Positions 16,136 to 24,300 of a DNA stretch of 64,000 nt are shown in pieces. Origin of the DNA: an uncultured Pelagibacteraceae bacterium (GTDB taxonomy: Bacteria; Pseudomonadota; Alphaproteobacteria; Pelagibacterales; Pelagibacteraceae); contig CACFEW010000002.1 of NCBI GenBank assembly GCA_902565385.1, positions 1 through 64,000 on the forward strand, read 5' to 3'. The notes under the pieces are model-generated. The model did not search any database. It was given only the letters and a program-made list of their open reading frames with translations, and was not told where the DNA came from. The translations under genes were made by a program, and so were the position numbers. Within the stretch, counting starts at the first letter, position 1; each line of letters opens with the position of its first letter.

Positions 16136-18571
16136 CTATCCCTTAATCTTAACAAAAATTTTAAATCCTTTCATTGCTTGACCTCCAGCTTTTGCTGCAG
16201 GTAAATTCATTTTAGATAATGATGCTTGTTTTATTAAATCTTTTTTTTGTAAATTTCTAATTAGTTGTAAAATATCATTATCACCTGCGGCTATTCCTGT
16301 AATTATTACTTGTCTGACTCCATCATATTCAACTTGATTAAATTTAATTCTGTTAGGGACACTTGAGGCGATTTGTGCAAGAATTCTATAACTTAAATCT
16401 TTATTAGACTTTAAACTGTTACTTAACTTAAGCGTGGTAGTAATTTTTGATAACTCTTTAGCAGTTGTTTTAAAATTTTTTTCTGCAGTTTGGTGTTGGG
16501 ATAAAACGTTATTATAATTTTTTAACTCATTATTATAACTATAAATATTCCAAAAGGCTAAACCAAATAAAATTAAGTATATTCCAGCTACCGCGCCAAC
16601 AAATCCTTTATAAGCAAAATTTGAAAATGCTTTCATTTTTTTTTGCTTAATCATTCCTTCCCTATTAGGAAGTAAGTTTATATTTTTAACAGCGGTTACA
16701 AATTTATAATAACCAAAAACATCAAGTTTTCTAAATGCAAGACCAACGACAGCAGAAAAATATGATCTATTCTCATAATTCACTTTATCCTCAAGCTGTT
16801 TTGGAATTTTTAAGCCATCAAGTGGATCGAACAGGTTAAAACCGGTGTTTACTAAACTTTTTCTAAAGTTTCCTAAATATTCTTCGACATTTGCTAGATT
16901 CGATACAACTTTAATATTTCTCACTCTTTTTTCGTATTTTGTTTCAAAATCTTGTATCGCTTGCTTCACTTGAGTCATAAACCTTCTTACAAGTGCTTCT
17001 TTTTCCTCTTGGTTTTGAGAGTCTTTTAAAATCTGCCTATCTTGTCCTCTTAAGAAAATGTCAGTAATTATTGGGTTATTATTATATAAAATCATTACAT
17101 AATTCTCATCGAGACCAAATTCTAAAAGAGCAGTAAAGTTAACGTCATCAGTTTTATTTGATATTTGATTAATTTGGTCTACTGCAGATTTTAAAGCAAA
17201 ACATTTAACATCAATGATAACTGGATTTAATCCACTATTTTTAATAATTGATGTGTAATTATTAATGTCTGATAACTTTGAAGCGACAAATAAAATATCC
17301 ATAGTATTTTCTTTTGGACTTCTATTTATAACTTGATGGAATATAGAATAATCATCTAAATTATCTGTAAGTTGAACAAGATTTTCCCAAAGAGAACTTG
17401 TGTCAATTGCTTTTCTTAATTCCTCGTCATTCATTAGAGGAGCTGTTACTACCCGAATGATTGCATTTGTTACAGGAATAGCAATAGCTGCATTTGGTGT
17501 TGTAATTTTTGATTTTTGTAAAGCTGTATTTAATTCTTCACTTACTTTTGTTGCATGATCAACAATTGTTGCATCTTCAGGTAATTCAATTGGATGAACA
17601 TAAAATCTATCAAGAACCCATTGGTTTCCTTTATTAGATGAAATTTGAGAAAGTCTAATTTCTTTATTGGTAATTTCTACCCCTACAATTTCTTCTCCCT
17701 GTACTGTTTGTTTTCCAAGTTTAGACTTAATAAAATTATTAAATTTTTCTTTAACATTTCCAGTGTTGGGTTTGAAACTTGATGAACCAGAACTTTTTTT
17801 GCCAAATGATGGAGTTTTAAATTTTATATTTTTTAATTTTTCTAAAAAAGTTTTTGGCTGTGCTTCATCTTGATTATCTGTATTAGAATTTTCGGTATTG
17901 ATAGATACTTGTGGTTCGTTTTGAATTGTATTTTCTTTGCTTGTTTGTACATTTACTTGTTCTAAATCTTCAGAAGATTTTTCTTTTTCATTTGAAGCTT
18001 GCTCTTCTAGTTTTTTTAATTCTTTTTGTTTCTGATTGTGAACATCATCAAACCATTTTTCTAAAATTGGTATTGCATCATCAAGATTTGGTGTTCTTGA
18101 TGAAGATATTTTTTGTTTTCCATCTATATAAAGCCTTCCAACCCAATTTTTTGATTTAAGTTCACCTTTGTATTTATCTTGTCGAACATAAATGTGGAGT
18201 CTTCCATCTTTTTTATGAATTACCTGGTGCTCTTTTTTTTCTTCTTGTTGATTTTCATCATTGTTTTCTGAAAGAGTAATGCCCTCATTCTCATTTTCAG
18301 ATTTTTTCTCAAAATTTTGATCTTGATTTAACTCATTTTCATTATTTTGTGTTTCGTTTGTAATATTTTCGGAAATTTTATCATCTGTACTAGTTTCTTT
18401 TAGGACATTTTCGTTTTCAGGTTGTTTTTGTTCTAAAGTTTGATTATTTTCGACTTGGTTATCTATTTTTTCATCTACAGGAGTGCTTTCCTCAACTTTT
18501 GGTTGTTCATCCTGAGGTTGTTTATCTTTGTCTATAATGACACCAAATTTTTCTTTTTCTTTATCGTCCAT
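16136..18571 (-). CDS. PilM-PilN fusion with long acidic N-terminus and AP2/integrase-arm-like domain
   Basis: 811 residues from the ATG at 18571; the frame is open 25 codons further, but that stretch overlaps repeated upstream motifs and looks untranslated. Residues 1-115 are Glu/Asn/Gln-rich and probably disordered. About 120-180 has the pattern GRLHIYVR...WVGRLYIDGKQ...TPNLDDAIPILEKWFDDV, resembling the small beta-beta-beta-alpha arm domains of tyrosine integrases. About 293-620 resembles the actin-like PilM fold (EEIVGVEITNKEIRLSQIS). NINLLPNREG near 630 is the PilN hallmark, followed by a membrane segment (about 656-677), a coiled coil and a periplasmic PilN domain. The gene heads the operon pilMN-pilO-pilP-pilQ-pilB-pilC. 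Confidence 0.85.
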   Translation of the reverse strand: MDDKEKEKFGVIIDKDKQPQDEQPKVEESTPVDEKIDNQVENNQTLEQKQPENENVLKETSTDDKISENITNETQNNENELNQDQNFEKKSENENEGITLSENNDENQQEEKKEHQVIHKKDGRLHIYVRQDKYKGELKSKNWVGRLYIDGKQKISSSRTPNLDDAIPILEKWFDDVHNQKQKELKKLEEQASNEKEKSSEDLEQVNVQTSKENTIQNEPQVSINTENSNTDNQDEAQPKTFLEKLKNIKFKTPSFGKKSSGSSSFKPNTGNVKEKFNNFIKSKLGKQTVQGEEIVGVEITNKEIRLSQISSNKGNQWVLDRFYVHPIELPEDATIVDHATKVSEELNTALQKSKITTPNAAIAIPVTNAIIRVVTAPLMNDEELRKAIDTSSLWENLVQLTDNLDDYSIFHQVINRSPKENTMDILFVASKLSDINNYTSIIKNSGLNPVIIDVKCFALKSAVDQINQISNKTDDVNFTALLEFGLDENYVMILYNNNPIITDIFLRGQDRQILKDSQNQEEKEALVRRFMTQVKQAIQDFETKYEKRVRNIKVVSNLANVEEYLGNFRKSLVNTGFNLFDPLDGLKIPKQLEDKVNYENRSYFSAVVGLAFRKLDVFGYYKFVTAVKNINLLPNREGMIKQKKMKAFSNFAYKGFVGAVAGIYLILFGLAFWNIYSYNNELKNYNNVLSQHQTAEKNFKTTAKELSKITTTLKLSNSLKSNKDLSYRILAQIASSVPNRIKFNQVEYDGVRQVIITGIAAGDNDILQLIRNLQKKDLIKQASLSKMNLPAAKAGGQAMKGFKIFVKIKG

Positions 18572-18594
18572 AAAACATAATAAAAAAATTTTTA

Positions 18595-18886
18595 CTCTAA
18601 CACAATTTAACGAATCTCTAACACAAAAGGGATTAATGTCAAACAAAAATTGTTAATATTTAAATAATAAATTCTGAAATTTACCAAAATTGTTGATTTT
18701 ATTGACTTTTTAGCTAAATAATTTTTTCCTCTGCTTTTAAGTTTTTTTTAAGATTTTTGGCATTCTCTAACACAAGAAAAAAAGGTAGTTTTGTGTTAGA
18801 GTTTGACCAAAATTTAAGAAAAAAAAATATTCAATAAAATCAACACTTATTTACATTTTAAGAAAAATTTAATTTTTGTGTTAGAG
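18595..18886 (-). promoter_or_regulatory. Five-copy CTCTAACACAA array upstream of the pilMN operon
   Basis: The 504-bp gap 18572-19075 holds no convincing gene but contains five exact copies of an 11-bp motif. Three read CTCTAACACAA on the plus strand (18595-18605, 18616-18626, 18765-18775) and two read TTGTGTTAGAG (18791-18801, 18876-18886). The first two are spaced 21 bp start to start, close to two helical turns. Copies three and four form an inverted repeat with a 15-bp spacer. The nearest copy is about 24 bp upstream of the pilMN start codon. This looks like an operator array or structured leader controlling the leftward pilus operon; the binding factor is unknown. Confidence 0.7.
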
Positions 18887-19075
18887 TCTTGAAAATTTGG
18901 TATTTTTTTTACGAAATTTAAAAATAAATTATAAGTTGTGAAATAATTTTGTCCTAATATGTTGCAAAAGTGCGACAATCACGAATTTTAGATAAATTTT
19001 TTTATTAAGATTATAAAATTTCAACTCTTTGGGGAACTTTTATTATTTTAATTGTATAAAAAAAATAATTTAGAG

Positions 19076-20506
19076 TTATTTTCCGTCCACAACCACAATT
19101 GTAAGGTCGTCCTTTTGAATTTTTCCTGACTTAACAATATCTTCCACAATTTTTTTTAATCTATCATTACTCGGTTCATCCTTAAACTTTTTTATATAAT
19201 TTTGAAAACCTTCAGCACCTAACATTTCTCCATTTGGATCTTTTATTTCTGTAATTCCGTCTGTAAAAACATACATAGAACTTTCTGAAAAATTTATTGC
19301 CGACTCTTTGTATTTAATTTTAGACATTATGCCTAAAGGCGGACCTGCTTCTGTATAATTTGAAAAATTTCCATCCTTTTTAAAAACTAAAGGAGGTTCA
19401 TGTCCTGCATTAGATAGAAGTAATTCTTTTTTATTACTATCATAAATACCAATCAACATTGTAACAAACATTCCTCGTGATGTTGTTTCACAAATTTCTT
19501 TGTTAAGTAAATCTAATAACGCTGCTGGTGAAAATATAGTTTTACTTAGACATCTGTAAAGACTTGAAGCCTTAGACATCAACAAAGAAGATTTAATTCC
19601 TTTACCAGACACATCAGCTACACCAAAACCGTACTTACCATTTCCTAAATCAGAAAAATTATAAAAATCTCCTGAAACAATTTTAGCAGGAATGTTTATA
19701 CCTGCGATTGGAAATTTATCATCTTTATTTTGTGATAATAAAGTTTTTTGAATTTCACCGACAATCTCTATTTCTTTTTGCATTCTATTCTTATCTATTA
19801 ATTCTTTTGCCATTTTTGCATTTCTAATTGCTAGAGCTGCTGGTCCTGATAAAGTTTCAAGAAGTTTTCTATCTCCTTCCTGAAATAATTTATCTGAACT
19901 TTTTTTATTTAAACAATGAATTACTCCAATACACTCATTAGCAACTATTAAAGGAGAACAAAGAACAGAATAAGTTGTAAAATTAGTTTTATTATCCAAA
20001 TCAAAATAAAATTCTGCAATTTCTCTTACATCTTTTCTAACATCTCCCACTCTTACACATTTTTTTTGAAGTATTGCTTTTCCCATTACTCCTTGTGTTA
20101 ATGGTATTTCATATTCATCGAGATAAGATTGATATTTTGATGCAATACATTGAAAAACTTGTTTTTTATCATCTATTAAAAATATATTTGCTGCTTGGGC
20201 TTTTATTCTATTTATGATTAGTTCTAGAGCTGTTTGTAATGTTTCTTTTAAATCCAGTGATCTTGCGAACTCTTGATTCATTTTAGTAATAATTGCTAGA
20301 TCTTCATTGAGTGAAAGATTTTCTTTATTGGGCTCAATTTTTTTGGGTTTAAAAAACATTTTTGTATTTGGAATTCCTCTTTTTTTTTGGTAATTTAAAT
20401 TGTCATGGAAATCATAATTAATTCTCCCGGACTTTATATTCATGTTCAGGATGCTGTTATTTTTATTCAATATTGTATTAACGGTATTATTAATATTGCC
20501 TCCCAA
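19076..20506 (-). CDS. GAF-domain PP2C/SpoIIE phosphatase (RsbU-like)
   Basis: 476 residues, soluble. After ~65 basic, Asn-rich residues, a GAF domain spans about 75-235 (LQTALELIINRIKAQAANIFLIDD... VLCSPLIVANECIGVIHCLNKK). A coiled linker leads into a PP2C phosphatase (about 255-475) with VSGDFYNF, VADVSGKGIKSSLLMSKAS, FTDGITEI and DDLTIVVVD, so the metal ligands are intact. It should dephosphorylate a STAS protein such as 9791-10090. It lies between the pilMN promoter region and pilD. The upstream TTG (20504-20506) overlaps a GGGAGG Shine-Dalgarno, so the true start may be the ATT at 20492-20494 or the ATG at codon 22. Confidence 0.88.
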   Translation of the reverse strand: MGGNINNTVNTILNKNNSILNMNIKSGRINYDFHDNLNYQKKRGIPNTKMFFKPKKIEPNKENLSLNEDLAIITKMNQEFARSLDLKETLQTALELIINRIKAQAANIFLIDDKKQVFQCIASKYQSYLDEYEIPLTQGVMGKAILQKKCVRVGDVRKDVREIAEFYFDLDNKTNFTTYSVLCSPLIVANECIGVIHCLNKKSSDKLFQEGDRKLLETLSGPAALAIRNAKMAKELIDKNRMQKEIEIVGEIQKTLLSQNKDDKFPIAGINIPAKIVSGDFYNFSDLGNGKYGFGVADVSGKGIKSSLLMSKASSLYRCLSKTIFSPAALLDLLNKEICETTSRGMFVTMLIGIYDSNKKELLLSNAGHEPPLVFKKDGNFSNYTEAGPPLGIMSKIKYKESAINFSESSMYVFTDGITEIKDPNGEMLGAEGFQNYIKKFKDEPSNDRLKKIVEDIVKSGKIQKDDLTIVVVDGK

Positions 20507-20521
20507 TTTAAAATTTAATTA

Positions 20522-21271
20522 GTGTTTTTTTTTCTTTTTTTTTTACTCGGTTGTATATGGGGTAGTTTTTCAAATGTTTGTATCCATCGTATTCCAATTG
20601 AAAAAAGTGTCATATATAGCCGTTCTTTCTGCCCTAATTGTAAAAAAACAATTAAATGGTTCGATAATATTCCTTTAATCTCCTTTTTAATACTTAAAGC
20701 CAAATGTAGAGATTGTCACAATAAAATTAGCTTTGAATATTTTATTGTAGAACTAATCTCAGCACTTTCATTTACAATTATATATTATTTTTACGGGATA
20801 AGCATCACTTCATTATTGTTGGTAATACTTAGTATTTTTTTCATTATAATATTTTTTATAGACCTCCATCATTTTATTATTCCTGATCAGCTTACATACC
20901 CTCTGATGGTTATCGGTTTTGCAAAATCTTTTTATCAAATCGATAATTTTTTTTTATTTCCTAATTACATTAACTCTTTGATTGGTGGAATTTCTGGATA
21001 TTTTATCATCTGGTTAATTATTTTTTTATATAAGAAAATAAGAAATAAAGAAGGAATGGGACTAGGTGATGCTAAATTATTAGCAGCGATTGGTTTTTGG
21101 TTTGGATGGATTTCGTTACCATTTATTTTATTTTTTTCATCCTTTATTGCTTTAATGGCAACTTTACCTTCATTAATAAAAAAAAGAAAAAATTTATCTT
21201 CTCAAATTCCTTTTGGTCCATTTATTGTCCTCGGTGTAATCATGTATATAATCACACGATATCTGATTTAA
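20522..21271 (+). CDS. pilD: Prepilin peptidase / N-methyltransferase PilD
   Basis: A 249-residue polytopic aspartic protease that cleaves the pilin leaders and N-methylates the new N-terminus. Near the N-terminus, GSFSNVCIHRIP is followed by the cytoplasmic tetracysteine CPNC...CRDC. The two catalytic aspartates lie in FFIDLHHFIIPDQLTYP and in the signature GLGDAKLLAAIG. About seven to eight membrane segments are predicted. The start is a GTG. It is divergent from the GAF-PP2C gene with only 15 bp between starts and converges on pilY1. All substrates needed (six prepilin-like genes) are in the window. Confidence 0.93.
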   Translation: MFFFLFFLLGCIWGSFSNVCIHRIPIEKSVIYSRSFCPNCKKTIKWFDNIPLISFLILKAKCRDCHNKISFEYFIVELISALSFTIIYYFYGISITSLLLVILSIFFIIIFFIDLHHFIIPDQLTYPLMVIGFAKSFYQIDNFFLFPNYINSLIGGISGYFIIWLIIFLYKKIRNKEGMGLGDAKLLAAIGFWFGWISLPFILFFSSFIALMATLPSLIKKRKNLSSQIPFGPFIVLGVIMYIITRYLI

Positions 21272-21308
21272 GTTGATAAAAAGAGTTGGATTTCAAATAT
21301 TGTTCCAA

Positions 21309-24300
21309 CTAAAAATTTTCTCTCCAAGATTTTCTATAAGATCTAAATTGTTTATCACTAGCTAATATTTCAACTAGTGTCTCACTTTGTTCAGAAGGTC
21401 CAGCAAGGTTAGCAAATAATCTAGATCCAAATACTACTAGTTTAGATAAAATACCCGCGCCCACTTCATAACAATTTCCTGCTTGAACTGAACTATCTAT
21501 ATGTAATGAATCTAAATAACCACATTCATCATCATAAGCACAAACATAAGCCGTTCCTAAACTACAATTATTAAATTTATCAGGTTCATAAATTGGATAA
21601 TAAACTTTTCCACGATAAACTGTAGGCGCTGCTGAAGCTTTTCTAAATAAATTTTCAGTTTCACCAGTAGGTAATCCGTCAGCGTTACCTAAGTGATATC
21701 GCCATCCAATTTTTGAAGAAGTAAGACTGCATGTAGGAGCATTTGTACCAGTTGTATCAATACATAAATCCATGTCCTCAATAGTTGGTACGCCTGCCTC
21801 TGCTTCCAATGCTTCCATTGATTTACTTACAAAATCTGCTTCTCCACTTATTGGTAAAGGGTAAGTTGGGTGAGGTACAAAATATGGAAAATCAAAGTCA
21901 CGAATACCATAAACTATATTATCCATCAAACTCATTCCATCATCAATTTCTGAAATCCTATTGAAATCACCAGTACCACCAAATAACCAAAAGTTTCCGG
22001 TGCTAGATCCTATTGCTCCATCCATTTCAAAGAAGCTTAATCTTTTATTTGTATCATTTGCTTTTAAATTCATAATAACTTGTTGGTCAAATAATTTTTT
22101 GTCTGATGTTAAGTTTATTTTAGTAATTTTGCCTTCCATATCATTGATATAGACCAAACCACCTCTCCATGGTGCATTTCCAACTGCATCAGCAGTTATT
22201 ACAACAGGCGCAGCAGTTATTGCGTTTTTAACTGGGCTTGCATTTGTAGGATAAGTACCCGAGAGACCTAGCTTCTTTCCATCTGGATCACTATCTACAA
22301 TTTTTAATGGACCACCTAAAATTTCAGTTCCATATAATTTACCAGCCTCGTGCTCTAATGCTGTTCCAATGTCATCAGATTCAGCAGATACGTCTGCACC
22401 ACCCTCAAGATCTACAAAAAACATAGCTGATCCAGAACATTTTGACGAGCTTGGATATCCAGCCCCCATAACAGCTACATATCTATCATTATCGAGGGTT
22501 CCTGTCGATTTACCTGTTGAAGGATCAAATTTCGGCACTCTTAGTATTCTTGGTGTAGACCAGGTCTCTCCAAGTTGGCTATAGTCAAATTTTGCTTCTG
22601 AGACACCTGAACCTTCGCAAGAAGACGCAAATCTTATCTTACTTGATAATTCAGGCCCTGTACCTGCATTAAGAATTTTATCTGAACTAAATGTAATTGT
22701 TAATCTTGGATTACCAGAATCCATATTAAACTTCCCAGTAACAACTCCAGTCGGTCCAAATTGTAGAGTACTATAATCACCAGATGAATTTTCTGAAACA
22801 ACTAAAGCTCCATCTTTAAGAACACCAGTTGTTGCATCATAAGAACCTGCGGGTAGAGTTACATTAGAGAATGTAAATGTTTTTCCTTTATAACATGATT
22901 TATCTCCAGCTGTTCTGAAATTTGGATCAAAATCATCGTCCGACTCACATGCATTAATATTATCTCTGTTCGTAAAATCTGTATCACTATCATTATCATC
23001 TGCTGTAGCTTTACTGTGGTTATTAATTGCCTGTTCTGCTTCTAAGGAGTCCTGTAAACTAAATGCTCCATCTTGATATTCAAATCTATTTAATACACCA
23101 TTGTGATCTACTCTTATCACTCGATTATTATAAGTATCATTATAAATTGTGAACATATGTAAAGGACCAGAGCCTCCTCCAGTGACATTTCCAGTACTTT
23201 CATCAATTTTAATCGAACCATCAGCGTTAGTTTCTCCTTTAACAATAGTTGGATTAGTTACATCAAGAACTGAAAAGCCAGGTCCACCTCTTCCAAAAGG
23301 AATCATTAATAACGTTCTCCATGACTTAGTGGTTTCATATGCTGTTCCCGTTTCATTTAATCCTTTTATAAATACGTCATGAACAACCGGCGAACCATCA
23401 ACACCAAATATTGCATTAGACCCACCAGCTTTAATTGTTTTTTTAAATGCTCCATCCATACTTGTATTTACCAATAAAGGTAGATGAGGAACTACCATAG
23501 GAGGAACAAATGCCCACTCCTCTCTACCATTAGAAGCTCTGAATGCATGAAGCATACCTCCATTAGATCCAGCATAAATTAATCTTGGTCTATTATTTTT
23601 ATCTCTTTTAAATTGCGCATACCCTTTACTAGATCTCCAGTATGCTTCTTGATTATTAGACGTAAATAAAGTGTTTGCTCCTGGAGGTCCAACTTCTACT
23701 AGTTGTGAATGGTAGATATCTGCAAGTATAGAGCCTCTGTCTTCAGTAATATTACAACCACCATTGTAATCAAAATAATCTTTTCCTCTTAAAAAATTAA
23801 TGATACCTTTTTGATCATCGATAGTGCCATCCTGCACCCCACTTTCATTTTTACATGTAGATGATGTATTATGGTAATCTAAAACTATGTTACCTGTTTC
23901 CTCAAATAATGAATTGATTTCTTGATACAATGTTTCATTCCAATTGTTCCAATTTGAAACATAATTTGCCTCAGGCGACTGATCTACATCTAAAGCTGTC
24001 CAAATGTTTCTCGAATTTGATCCAAGATTAACTAATTCATCTCCCGCATTCCAATTTTTTCCATTTCTGTCAGAATAAGTAGGACTATCCGCAACGCCCC
24101 CTGGATCATCTGGGTCATCAGCTGGTCTTATTGCTTTTCTAATAAGGTTACCTCGCCATTCCCCATTCGGTTCATAATTGAATTGCGCTTGGTAAATTGC
24201 TCCTCCCTCCTGGATTGAAGCAGTAATTGATGGTGCTGAGAATGAAAGCCTATCTGCTATTATTTGTCTAATTCTTGTGTCAAGTTCTGCTTTTAATTCA

